From: Aphidius gifuensis
Taxonomy: Eukaryota > Arthropoda > Insecta > Hymenoptera > Braconidae
Direction: 5' to 3'
DNA: 64,000 bases
Assembly (NCBI RefSeq): GCF_014905175.1
Contig: NC_057790.1
Span: 22,532,469-22,596,468 of the forward strand
Part shown: positions 13,301 to 31,858 of the stretch, piece by piece
How the letters are laid out: every line of letters starts with the position of its first letter
Position numbering within the stretch: position 1 is the first letter of the stretch
Notes under the pieces: model-generated
Seen by the model: only the letters and a program-made list of their open reading frames with translations
Databases searched by the model: none
Told to the model about the DNA's origin: nothing
Translations under genes and position numbers: made by a program

Positions 13301-16300
13301 TAATTGTTTTACCACCAGGACCTTGTACACTTTTACCAGGTATTATACTCATTTTTGGCATTGCTACCATATTTTGTCCAGGTTTTAAAACATGTAATAT
13401 TTGTTGTCCACTTATATTTTGTCCTGGTTTTTGTAATATTATTTGTTTACTTTGTTGTGGTGATATTGCACGTAATACTGTTGAGCCTGGTGCAGCAAAA
13501 CGTATTTGTTGTCCAGGTTGTACTGTTTTCATACGTACTGTTGTATTTGTCATTGTTTGTTGTGGTAAAACATTTGTTGTTATAACATTATTCATACTTA
13601 TTTTTGGTGTTGCTGCAGCTGCTGCGGCTAATGCTGCAATACCAGACATTGCAGTTGGTGATTGACTCGTTACAACTTGTGTTGTTGGTATTGGGGTTGT
13701 TGTTGCTGCTGCTACTGCTGCTGTTGATGGTGATGATGATGTTGTTTGTATATTATCAGGTGTTGCAACAACAGCAGATGTTGTTGCAGCAGTATTGACA
13801 ATTGGTGAACGTACTCTAATAATATTACCAGCACCAAGACGTGGTGTCATTGGACTTGCTGATTTAACTATTGTTGGACTTGATATTGGTCTTGGTGATT
13901 GTGATTGTGCTTGTATTGTTGCTTGTACTCTTGCTGGACTTTGTGGCATTGTTGCACGTATTTGTGTTATTGTCGGTGTTGATATTTGAGCAACAGTTGT
14001 TAATGGTTGTGTTGTAACAGGTATTGTTGGTGGGGTTGGAGTTACAGTAGCAATTGGAACAATTGGTGTTACAGAAGCAATTGGTGTTACTGCAGCAATT
14101 GGTGTAGTAACAGCTGCTGAAACTTTTACAGCTGGTGATTGAGTTGTTGGCTGTAATGGTAATGCTGCTGCTGTTGTTGTAGGTGTGGGTGTTGGTGTTG
14201 GTTGGGGTGGTGGTGGTGGCAATGCTGCTGGTTGGGTTAATGGTATTGCTGATGTGCCAATTGGAGTTGTCAATGATTGCCCAGCAGCAGCTGATCCAGG
14301 TGGTATATCATATTTTTGTATTTGCAATATATAATATTGCGCTGATGGTGTTGCTGCCCAACTGACTTCTAATGAATTTGTTGATGCACGTACCAATTGT
14401 ACACGTGATGGTGGTGGTGGTTTACTAACTTCAAGGAACCACAAATCTTTACAGCAAACCTATTATAATAATTAATTATAGGAAAAAAACAAACAAAAAA
14501 ACAAAGATAAGTGTTTGTTTTTAAAATTAAAAAAAAATTCGGGTAACAAAACTAACCCTAACCTGGTTGTTCCATGCTTTACGATAACCATCACGTCCTG
14601 ACCAAACGTAAAGTCGACTTTGTATTCCTACCGCACAATGACCTGCTCTAGCACGTGGTACATTTTCTTCATGTGTATCAACACTAAGTTGTTCCCAAGT
14701 AAGTGTTTCTGCAATAATAATAATAATATTTAATATTTAATATAAAATTGAATTAAATATGTGAAAAAAAAAGAAAATTAAATATACAAATATATACCTA
14801 AATTGAGACATGCCAATGTACTCGTACATTTCCATTCTTTTTCATGTGTTGCAACTTTAACATCATCAATAACAAGTGGCACCCAACCACCAAATACATA
14901 CATACGATGTCCAATAAGTGTTGCTGTATGTAATGAACGTGGTAATGGTGTTGGTCCAAGTACAGTTGGTTTATTCCATGTCATTGTATCAACATCCAAA
15001 AACCATAAATCACCTAATCTACAACCGCTCATACCACCATAAATAACAAGACATGATTTACCAGTTTTTTTATCTTTATATGCAACACCAGTATGTGATT
15101 CACGTGGTGGTGGTTGTGGTCCAAATGTTTGTGGCATTTCCCATGCAGTTTGTCCATTTGGTAATAATTCAAGTGTATATAAATCATTTAAATATCTTGG
15201 TATATTATTTTTAGGATCATCACTATCATTTGCAAGACCACCAAATAAAAATATTTTATTACCAATTAATGTAAAACTATGTCCAAGACGTGGACATGGT
15301 ATTTGATTATTTTTAGATGGTTTTGGTTTTAATCTTTTCCATTCCCATCTACTTGCTTGTAATTCATATAATTCATTTGAATATTTACCATATTCTACCA
15401 TACCACCAAATACAAGTATTCTTGTTCCTTCAACAACAAAACCATATGCTGCACAACCTGGTGGTATATCACCTTTTGTTGATGGTACAAACCATTGATT
15501 TGTTGCTAAATTAGAAAAACAAAAATCATCATCATCATCATCATTTTTAAAAACATAAAAAACATAAAATTGCGCGGTTGAACAATAATATCACAGCGCA
15601 TGCGAGTGCATCAACTTGAAGTTGGCCATTGTACAATTTATTCAAGAGAGAAAAGTACAAGGATGGTAAATAGGGGGTGTGAAGAGCAAAGAGAAAAACA
15701 AGAAAAACAAGGATAAATATAGAGAAGTGGCAAACGTGGAATATCATCATCATGGAGAAAAAAATAATTATAATAGCCGCCTGACAATATAATATAGTGG
15801 GGGAAAAGCACAGTAATGGCCGCTCCCTTGCGTATAAACAGCAAAAATGTCAGATAAACTATATATTTTAATAATGATAATTGAAATATGAATAAATATA
15901 TAATATTAATGACAATAAAATAATGCAAAATACATGATTATAAATATGCTTTTTCATGATTAATTATAGATAAAAAATAGTTGATTTTGTTTGTGCTCCG
16001 GCCGGCCAATGTCGTGTCAACGCACGCCGCCATATTGAATCGCGGGAACAGAACGGCGGGGACTTGATGATAGGACGCACGATTTAATACACAATCATAT
16101 GAAAAATTTTAATATATTTTCATTTTGTTTATATTTATTAATAAATAAATATTAAATTTGATGATTATATTGTATATGTTTACCTGTATTATATACATGA
16201 AGTTCATCTACAATGCCCTCATTGCCACCGCCAAATACGACCATGAGGTCTTTGATAGCAACCGCCCGATGACCATGTCGAGGCCTTGGCTGGGGTCCGG

Positions 16301-16343
16301 TTGGATTTGTGAGTTTTTTCCACTTTAACATGGGTGCTGCCAT
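10312..16343 (-). CDS. Hcf: Host cell factor (HCF-1) transcriptional coregulator, complete, 5 coding exons
   Basis: Coding exons, minus strand: 16343-16184, 15505-14798, 14708-14563, 14459-10517, 10433-10312; 5079 nt, 1692 aa, all introns GT-AG with compatible phases. HCF tethers chromatin modifiers (Set1/MLL, OGT, Sin3 and others) to promoters in the nucleus. Residues 20-340 form the Kelch propeller (RPRHGHRAV, VFGGGNEG, YGGMSGCRLGD, RAGHCAV). Residues from about 350 begin the N-terminal fibronectin-type half (PPPPSRVQLVRA, SLEVSW); the second half is at about 1454-1650 (CTVQHYYLPGDQPIDLNLP, YGPATQVRWLQ). Between them are a Thr/Pro/Gly/Gln-rich region, then an Asp/Asn/Gln-rich acidic one with poly-Q. 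Two Taspase1-type motifs, QVDG at residues 1009 and 1020, lie at the boundary. The vertebrate HCF-PRO repeats are absent. The C-terminus ends in a basic segment (PIKKIKQE) typical of the nuclear localisation signal. The start at 16343 agrees with the family N-terminus. Confidence 0.97.
15506..16183 (-). promoter_or_regulatory. HCF intron 1 with CpG-rich YY1- and NRF1-like sites
   Basis: The 678-bp intron is unusual in holding two GC-rich patches. At about 15580-15612 lies GCGCATGCGAG, close to the NRF-1/Ewg consensus. At about 15990-16075 lies GCCGCCATATTG, a textbook YY1/Pleiohomeotic motif, with further CpGs (GCCGGCC, CGCGGGAAC). An internal promoter or enhancer is an inference from motif density only. 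Confidence 0.35.
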
Positions 16344-18564
16344 GATAATGTTCCTTGATCACATCATTTTTTAAAACAATATTATTTATTAACCAGTGAG
16401 CATCATTGGCTCAACTGTATTTTAATCATTAACCTTATTTTTTTATTTGCAAAATGAGTTATCTAGATCAAGACAATATGATAAACTCACCAAAAAAAAA
16501 ATAATATCACTTATTGATAAACTTATACACAATATCACTTGTTAAATTAGTCTACTTTTAAATTAATCTTTTATACACTAATATTTATAAATATTATTTT
16601 ATATTTTGTATATTTATTTTTTTATTTATTTATCTTTCGTGAATTTTGCCTTGAGGATGCACCCACGAGTATTCGCCTATCCCAAGATTCGAAAGTTTCT
16701 TGATTGTTTAATACAACAACACACACTAATACTATTGTAAAAAAAAAAAAAAAAAATAAAAACTCTCCTTAGAGACCTCTACAAGAGTTGACACTTTTTT
16801 TTTTTTTTTTCACCACAATGAACATTGAATACATCATCTAGATAAGCCGCTACAACTATGCTTGTCGCCGCTGCTGTTGCTTGGTGTGCTTGGTGTACCT
16901 CATATATACACACACACATACAAAATTTGATAAAAACTAACCTTCCCGGCGTTTTTCTCTCATCACTCGTATATTGCTTTATTTTTTTTTCGTTATTTTT
17001 TTTTTTTTTCAACCTTTTTTCTTTTTTTTTTTTTTTTTTTTTCAACTAGAATTTCAAAGTGCTGTAATGAAATTAATTGCACCTCGCTGTGAACGCGATA
17101 TTATTAATTATTGTTTAATATAATTTATGATAAATGTACCAACTTGTATTTGCAAATTATTATTGTTGTTTTTTTTTTAATTTTTTTTTTCCTTATTCGA
17201 GTGAAAAAAATCCGCGCGTTCGTGTTTTCTCGACAAACGGAATAAGATTGTTTCGTTACTCCGTGACTTTGGACTTGATTCGGGTGTCTCTCTTTTATAA
17301 TTGACTAGGATAACGGCTATTTTTGGGGAATTTCAGTTTTTTTTAAATGGGGTAGACCTGTTGGTAGACTTGCTGCCTTATATTAACCAATAGAAATTAG
17401 AAGATGAAACGTCTCTCTCGTCGTTCTAGCCGGGTTTGGGTGATAAAAATAATTGTTTTTTTTAACGTTGCACAATTCGTAATATGTTTTTTTTATTTAT
17501 CATCACCACCGCTTTTGATTTCGATGCTTTGACCATCAAAATGCGTATCACCTTTTGAGGTTATATATACAATAATACTCTCTCTCTCTTTACGTCACTC
17601 GTTTATTTTACACTATTGTTTTTTTTTTTTTCAAATTGATGAAAAATATAATCAACAGTTATTATCAAACAATAAACGAAAATTATATTTTACATGATTT
17701 TTATTTACGCGCCTACTTCTTTATAAACATTACATGTATATATTTTTTTTTTATTAAAATATAATTTTGAAATTTAAAAAGTAAAATTTATTTTATAATT
17801 TAAAACCACTGAAAATTTTCGAAATATATTTTATATTATTAATAGAAATATGAATGAAAATTTCGGCAATTTGACGGCAGAGTCAAGCGGTCTAAACACA
17901 ATAATAATAATCGTCCATTGCGCAAATTATAATGATAAAAGAAAATTCACATTGCTACCAATTGAAATTGTCAAGTACTAGGGATTTTCATTTTACTTGT
18001 AATTGCAATTTATGATTGTACAACGAACAAAGAGAGCTAATGAAAATGCCGCGTAATGAGTTCAAAAATAAGCTGTAGATAATTATTAAGCAACGTTCTG
18101 CTTTCTGCATTTATTTTCATAAATAAAATATTATCATTATTATCATCATCGTATTCGTGGCAAATTTTTTTTCCCGGAAATACATACTTACTATATTTAT
18201 CCGTTAATGATTCAACAATGACTTCAATTAAGAATGTATAATTTTTATATTTCTTACAGTAAAACATAGTAATGTAAATTTTATTTATTTATTATATATT
18301 TTGCATTCAAAAAAAAAAAAAAAAAGAAAAAGAAAACAATAGATCATATATTTACTGTAATATTGTATATAAATTAACAAATAATTAATAATACAAAATT
18401 GTTGCAAAGTATTTAGTAGTATTTAAAAGTAAATTTAAATTCTGTATAAGTTTTTTTTTTTTTTTTTTTATCTAGTCATAATTTTAGAAGATATAATGTA
18501 ATGAAAATGAAAAAAAAAAGAAAAATTATATTGAAATAATTATTAATAGAAAAAGGAATTATGT
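16344..18564. other. HCF upstream region and coatomer alpha 3' flank
   Basis: No further coding exon recognised. It must contain the HCF 5' UTR and promoter (candidate CpG-bearing patches at 16630-16700 and 17080-17300) and the 3' UTR of coatomer alpha (toward 18280, where minus-strand AATAAA-type signals occur). Long T and A tracts at 16740-16760, 16795-16812, 17005-17043 and 18309-18325. A 76-codon open frame at 18037-18267 is not supported by composition or splice sites. Confidence 0.5.
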
Positions 18565-25209
<6,645 letters not shown>

Positions 25210-26808
25210 ATGCGTGAATTTTATAAAAGTGTGATTACAATAATAACATTAATTTTATTTGTATCATTTAATAAATCTGGAGCATTAGAACCACCAAAGC
25301 CACAAGCTGATAGTGAAGAAGTATCAACATGTACTGTTTGCAGAAATCTTGTCAAGAGTTTTCACAAGGTAAATAAAGTTAAAAAAAAAATAATCAATAC
25401 TTTTATGCATTTTTAATTAATAAGGTTTATAATTTTTTTTAGGGTATTGAAAAAACAAAAAGAGAAAAATTTGATGGTGGTGATGCAGCTTGGGAACAAG
25501 ATAAAAATTTAAAATATTCAACAAGTGAAGTTAGATTAACAGAAATTCAAGATGATCATTTATGTAGAGATGTTAAGAAAGGACGTGAAAAATGTCATCA
25601 TTTAGCATCAGAATATTCATCAGAAATTGAAGAATGGTGGATAATTAATGAAGAAGAAAGACCAGATCTTTTCAATCATCTTTGTGTTGATAATGCCAAA
25701 GTATGTTGTATGAAAGGACAATTTGGTCCTGATTGTAAAAATTGTCCTGGTTATCCAGATAAAATTTGTAATAATAATGGTAAATGTAAAGGTTCTGGCT
25801 CAAGAAAAGGTACTGGAAAATGTTACTGTGATAAAGGATATTTTGGTAAATTTTGCAGTGACTGTGCAAAAGGTTTCTACGAATCCTACAAAGATGAAAA
25901 TAAATTCCTTTGTTCAGCCTGTCATGCTGCTTGTGTTGATGGTTGTACATCTGGTGGATCATCAAATTGTCTTGGTGGTTGTAACAAAGGATGGAAATTA
26001 AATGATGAAAATAATTGTATTGATATTAATGAGTGTCTTGAGACTAAAAATATATGTACAAGAAATGAATTTTGTGTTAATAATGAAGGAAATTATTCTT
26101 GTCTAAGTAAGCATCAACTAATTTTCATAGATAGTTAATTTATTTTCTAAATATTTTTGTATTAATTTGTTGTTTTTCTTTTATTTTTTTTAAATAACAA
26201 AACAGGCTGTGACAAATCTTGTGATGGATGTACTGGTGATGGTCCAGACATGTGCAACAAATGTGCTGATGGATATCATGAAAATGAAAATATTTGTATA
26301 AGTAAGTCAACTGAAACTGAAAAAACCGAATTGTAATATTACAATTATTGATCCAGGAAATCCAGGTGAAGCTCAGGTAGTTTTGCATTTTTAATAAAAA
26401 AAAAAAGAAACAAATTTTTGTTGTTAATAACATATTAATTATTAAATAATACTAACAATCACATGATTAATAATAACATGAATTTATTAAAAATATAAAA
26501 ATGCATACCTGAGATTTACAAAATAAATATACTGTATCAGTTAATTAATACAGGTAATAATTTATTTTTTTGTTATTTAAGATTCTGATATATTGGGACG
26601 CAAGATACATGAAAATTATGCAAGATATGGAACTTACTTTGGTCTTTGTATTGCAACTTGTATTATATTTCAAAGTAATGTTTATGCAGCAAGTGCTATT
26701 GGCTTATTAGTTGGACTTTATATATCAGTATCTGAATATATTTTGGCAACTAGTAATGTACAAAATGCAACACCAAATCTGGATCTTTTACAACCATCTG
26801 AATTATAA
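25210..26808 (+). CDS. Creld: CRELD (cysteine-rich with EGF-like domains), membrane form, 4 exons
   Basis: Exons 25210-25368, 25443-26106, 26206-26301, 26582-26808; 1146 nt, 381 aa, phases consistent and GT-AG. CRELD proteins are ER-resident chaperone/isomerase-like factors (CRELD1 also acts in calcineurin-NFAT signalling and acetylcholine-receptor assembly). Seen here: signal peptide about 1-25 (VITIITLILFVSF core); a CxxC pair, C41-TV-C44; the WE domain hallmark GGDAAWEQDKNLKYS; EGF/laminin-like cysteine repeats (CCMKGQFGPDC, CYCDKGYFGKFC); furin-like repeat (CSACHAACVDGC); calcium-binding EGF start DINEC; and a last CDKSCDGCTGDGPDMC repeat. The C-terminus has two close hydrophobic segments (YFGLCIATCIIF and AIGLLVGLYISV), the paired membrane anchors of CRELD1-type proteins, and no ER-retention tetrapeptide. 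It is divergent from coatomer alpha. Confidence 0.95.
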
Positions 26809-29800
26809 ATTCAGACCATACAGTACTAGTAAAATTTAAATAATTTTTTTTTTTTTTTTTTATGTAATTAATTTATTAAACAATCAGTGTTCAAAGTTCC
26901 AAAGACACTATCTCATTTATCATCAAGTTCAAACACTTAAAACTCATAAAATTAATCGAATTTTATATGATTTTTTTTTTGCAATACTTTTACATTAAAA
27001 ATAATTAATACTTTTTTTTTTTTTTTTTTTTCGTAATTTCTTTTACACCTGTTATATAATATTTAAATAATAATGAAAATAAAAAAAAATATTCCAAATT
27101 TTTAAATATATTATATAAGAGAAAAAAAAAAAAAAAAAATTGTATAAATAATTTTTAAAATAAATACGATAAAAATATAAAAGCTATACGATATATTTTA
27201 AGCCCTTCAGTGCATTAGTGATCGTCTGCCTAACTCACAATGTCTCATTCATCCCCTCATACAATTTTTCCCCTTTTTTTTTATTCCTTTATTTCCTCTT
27301 TTTTTTTTATATTTTTTATTAGCTAAGGTTTTGAGAACTGTCGAATTTTAGGGATAAAAAAAATAACATATATATCTAAAAAACCAAAAGAACACTTTTG
27401 TCACGGTTCTCACTAAAAAAAAAAAAATACTTCTATTTTTATACATCGATATATATATTTTTCATCAGATAGGGTATATATAATCATCAATGAAATATTT
27501 TTGAATTTTATTTTCAACAAAATCATGCGAAATAAAATGAGGGAGACAAAAAAATATATATAAAATAGAAAAATAAGTAAAAAGACGTTTTGCAGCCGGT
27601 AGTTTTTATTTTTTATTATTTTCAACCCCTCAATGAATTCATGTGTTTTTTTAACCCCCTCATACCTCTGTGCATTTGCCTGCATTTTTGTAAAGACTAT
27701 TTTTTCGGATAAAAATGGGGTTAATATTAGGCAGCTCTTGGCACCGCGACGGGGGCCAATCAATGGATAAAAAAAAAATAAAAAATATATAAACTAAATA
27801 ACAATCATAATAAGAATTTGAAATAGAAAAAAAAAAAACAGGGGGCGTGAAATTTTACCCCTCAGATTGAATTTTATAACGGTTTTTTTCTTACATGTAT
27901 TGAGAAAAAAAAACTATATATATATGATTACCTGGCAATCAATATCTACAATTTTATGATTTTTTTTTTCTTTGAATTTTGTCAATAAAAAAGTGTCAGT
28001 TTTATTTTCATATAAATATATGAATTTTAAAATGATAAATGAATAAAAATTTGATATAATTAAGTGGCTATTTTTGATATGAATAATTTGAATTTGAAAG
28101 GACATGGAAGAGCTCTTTGGTGTTAATAATATTTTGTACGTTATGATATTTGATTGTGGAAAATTTTCATAGTAAATTAGTTAAGTATTTAGTGTGTATA
28201 TGTGGAGTTGATGGTGTCATGTGTATTTTTGATCAGGGTGAAATTATTTGTGGGTGGTGGATGAATAAGGGAATGGAGTTGAATTTCCTGAATGTTTCGG
28301 CAGACTGACTGACGCGAATTTGGATATATCCATTTCATGTGGCATATCCGTAGAATTGAATATAAAATGAAGTGTCAACTATACCAGCTAAAATCACTGA
28401 AGAACTTAATCATTCAGTTAACATATTATGCATTTATATTTCAATCTGAAATATTTAAATATATATTTATATAAATATATGAATTTTTTTTTTCTTATTT
28501 TAATATTATCTGTAGATTTTAAAATATAATATTTAAATTAATTAAAATATATTTATTGAATTTTAATTTTCAGCTATATAAAAATAAAAGTATATTTATT
28601 TTTTTTTTTAAATAAAATTTATTTTTTTTATCAAGCTTTATTCACTTTTGTTTATTCAAAATTTTTAACGAGTAAATATTTTATTATTCATTCAGTAGAA
28701 ATTAAATTGAAAAAAAAAAAATAATAATATTACTATTACTAATTTAATTATAATTAAAAATAAAATTCTGAAAAAAAAATTCATATTTTTAATTATCAGA
28801 ATTTTTATTATTATAAAATTAAAAATTTTTTATAAAATAATAAACCAACATAAAATCAATTGTCAAAATTTGTTGAGTATTTTATATTATCATTAAAATA
28901 TTATCGAATACTTTAACCATATAAATATTACAATTGATCGTTGATGTTGTTTTTTTTAGTAATGTCAGTTTGCCAAATGGTTCTAAATTTTTCATTCATC
29001 CCCTTGTTCTCGATCGACCCCTGTACAATGTCGTTGCATCCGTTCTTGTCCTCAGTCAAATTGATAGAACAATTGAAAGGTCACGAGAATTAATAATGGC
29101 ATTAATTGCCAAAACGTATTGATAATAGATTAAATAATAAAAAATTCAAAAGAAAAAATAAAAAAATATATAAAATCTTCCAATCGAACAATAGTAAATA
29201 AAACAACAATTTTAAATTAAAAAAAAAAAAACTGTTTTTATATTTTTTTAAATAGATAAAGTGCATTAGCCAAGATGAGGATAAAATAAAAAATTTGTAA
29301 ATTGATATATATATATATTTAAGTGAAAGGGTTCAAGTTATTGATATCGTGTGAGACGACAGACAAATGCATATATTCGAGGGTTGATTTATATAAGCAT
29401 ACAGTGACAATTCTACCATATTTGGCAGACAGTGATGGGGCCTTTTATTATTTACCAAGATCTGACTCCAGACTTCCGACAAGCATTAGTAAAATTTCAT
29501 TTTTTTTTAAACTATAGACATATAATTTTGATTGACTACTATTATCTATCTCTTATTATCATTTTTAATAAAAACATTATAACCCCGGGTCATTAACCCC
29601 TCGATTTAATACACTTATTTTATTTTCTCATTCTACAATGATTAATTAAGACAGTCATATCAAAAATTATAATTTAATAAAAAACATGTATCTCAAAATT
29701 TTACTCATCAACTATATTCAATTGAATAATAAATCTTTTTTTCTTTTTTTTTTCATAAATTTTATGAATTTAAGTTAATTAAGTTTAATGAAACTTCAAA

Positions 29801-30144
29801 ATACAGGTTTTTATTTTATTTGATATTTTTTTTTTCACATTTTCATATACGTCTATCTATGTCAAATTTTTTTATTGCATCAAATTAACTTTTTAAAAAT
29901 ATTTTATATATATATTTGATTTTTATTATGAATTTTCTCTTTAGTAAAGTTTTTTTTAATTTTTATATGTCTGTCTATTTATTTTTGTATCATTGAAAAT
30001 AAAAAAAAATACAAATTAAATAACTTTTTGATAAATTACTGTCACTGAATTATTGATTTAAATTTCAAAAACTTTATATTCATCAAATATAAATATCCGT
30101 AAAATTGTACTAAAAATAAATAAATGCTCAAAAATTGAAATATA

Positions 30145-30177
<33 letters not shown>

Positions 30178-31818
30178 CACAATTATATAATTTTAATTTT
30201 TGTCTATAATATTAAATTAAAATTTTTTCAAACCCTCATTGTGATAAAAAATAAAATAAAATAAAAAAATAAGAGATGCGACATTAACCCCCTATATTTT
30301 TCTCCTTTTTTTTATTCACCCCAGAAGCTTTACTCGCGTCACCTGGACCTAGACCACGCGCGAGGCTGTTCACCCTTCCTTTTTTATTTTTATATTATAT
30401 TTTCTTTGGATTCTAAAACTTTACCCCAACAATTCTAACTCACTCTACAATACTCCCTTTTACCCCCAATAATTTTACACTAAAAAATACGTCAATGTGT
30501 GAGAATAAAAAAATATAAAAAATCTTTATATTACATGAGTGTGATAAAGATAAAACTATTACCCCCTGCCCCGATTGCTTGAAGGGTTGTTTTTAATAAT
30601 AATAATATGTTAACGTAATACACGAATCATATATTTACTTGTACATCATTCAGTCGTGCGTCAGTGTGTTACACGAAAAGGACACGTGCCCATTTTATTT
30701 AAACTAAAACATTTTTTTAATTAACAAATATTCTTGTTGTATATTATTATTTTTTTTATATTTAAATAAAATTCATAGAAATCTTTGTTGTAATATTTAT
30801 AACATTTATATTCTATATAAATGATATTTTTAATTTAAATTTTGATCGAGTATATTTTCAATTTAAAATGTGAATTAAATTTAATAAATTCATTTGAAAT
30901 TCATACATTATTGCAAATGTAATTCGAGTGGTTCATGTGATGGATTACAGTGTTGAAATATACATTCAATATTCTGTGATGTAAAATTATATTTTAATTT
31001 TTATATTTAAAATAATATTTTTTTATTTTTTAAGGTATGTATTTTTTTTTTTCTCTTTATTTTTACTTTAAAAATTTTTTTAAAAAAGTATAAAACAAAC
31101 TTAACCGAAGTACTTTTTTTTTATTTCTATCAATTTTTTTTTTTTACTTATTTCAAGAGAGATCAGAAGCAAAGACCGGAAATATTTTTATGCTTTCTTG
31201 AAATCGATATACATCAGGTCCAATGACCTGCAATTATTATATACATCTATTTTTTTTTTTACCTTATTTTTTTGTAATCATTTCATCTTATATTATTTTT
31301 ATAGTTTATTTTTTTGTAAACAACTAGTGGAGCATAGATTTTAACCTTTCATTGTTTCTTAACGGTATGACACAAATTGTGGGTAAAAAAAATATGACTG
31401 TTAAGTTTTAAGAGTATTTTAAAATAGGATAGATCTAGAGTTGTTGGATTTTCAAGATGACGTTGGATACATAGAACAACGTAGTGTAAAAAAAATTACA
31501 ATTATATCAATTACAATTAGAAAAAAAAGAAGAAAATAATATCTGCATAGAAAAATGGTTGTCCAGGTAAATTTTATTGAAGATTAAATAAAAAACCTGT
31601 AAGACAAGTGACTCTTTGAATGAATGTGTGATTTGCTTTATAATTTTATGATATATTTACACTGAAAAATCATTCTTCTGTGTGATTTTATCAATAAAAT
31701 TTTGTTTTGCTATTTTTTTCTATTATTTTCTTCATCATCATCTTCATTATCTGAATTATGTGAATTCTGATAGAGTGTATGATTTACTCTCTTTATGGGC
31801 TTATTTAACTGGTATGGT
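26809..31818. other. Gene desert, left part
   Basis: CRELD 3' UTR, then about 5 kb of AT-rich DNA with long A and T runs (27014-27031, 27122-27139, 30152-30176). Short GC-richer patches (27190-27260, 28290-28400, 29330-29490, 30320-30390) have no splice-bounded coding frame. A small hairpin, CTCGCG...CGCGAG, lies within the 30320-30390 patch, and GGATAT...ATATCC near 28320-28350. Confidence 0.5.
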
Positions 31819-31858
31819 GATTTTGCTATCTGCTTGCTCAAGCAGATCAAACAAAATC
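31819..31858. other. Compact 15-bp hairpin
   Basis: GATTTTG (31819-31825), ATCTGCTT (31828-31835), four-base loop GCTC, AAGCAGAT (31840-31847), CAAAATC (31852-31858). Both stems are perfect; the internal loop is 2 against 4 nt. The loop is too small for a typical microRNA precursor. Function unknown. Confidence 0.6.

Noticed and set aside
11231..14365. Several long plus-strand open frames opposite HCF exon 4
   Set aside because: These are shadows of the Thr/Gln/Asn-rich low-complexity HCF exon; they translate to Leu/His/Val repeats with no domain.
18037..18267. 76-codon minus-strand frame between HCF and coatomer alpha
   Set aside because: It lies in the presumed coatomer alpha 3' flank, has no splice signals linking it to a gene, and resembles nothing I know.
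28934..29517. Two 60-codon plus-strand frames in the desert
   Set aside because: AT-typical composition, no splice sites at the ends, no recognisable motif, length within chance expectation.
30152..30176. Long A tract as a retroposon tail
   Set aside because: Similar A and T runs occur throughout the window with no element body or flanking duplication next to them.
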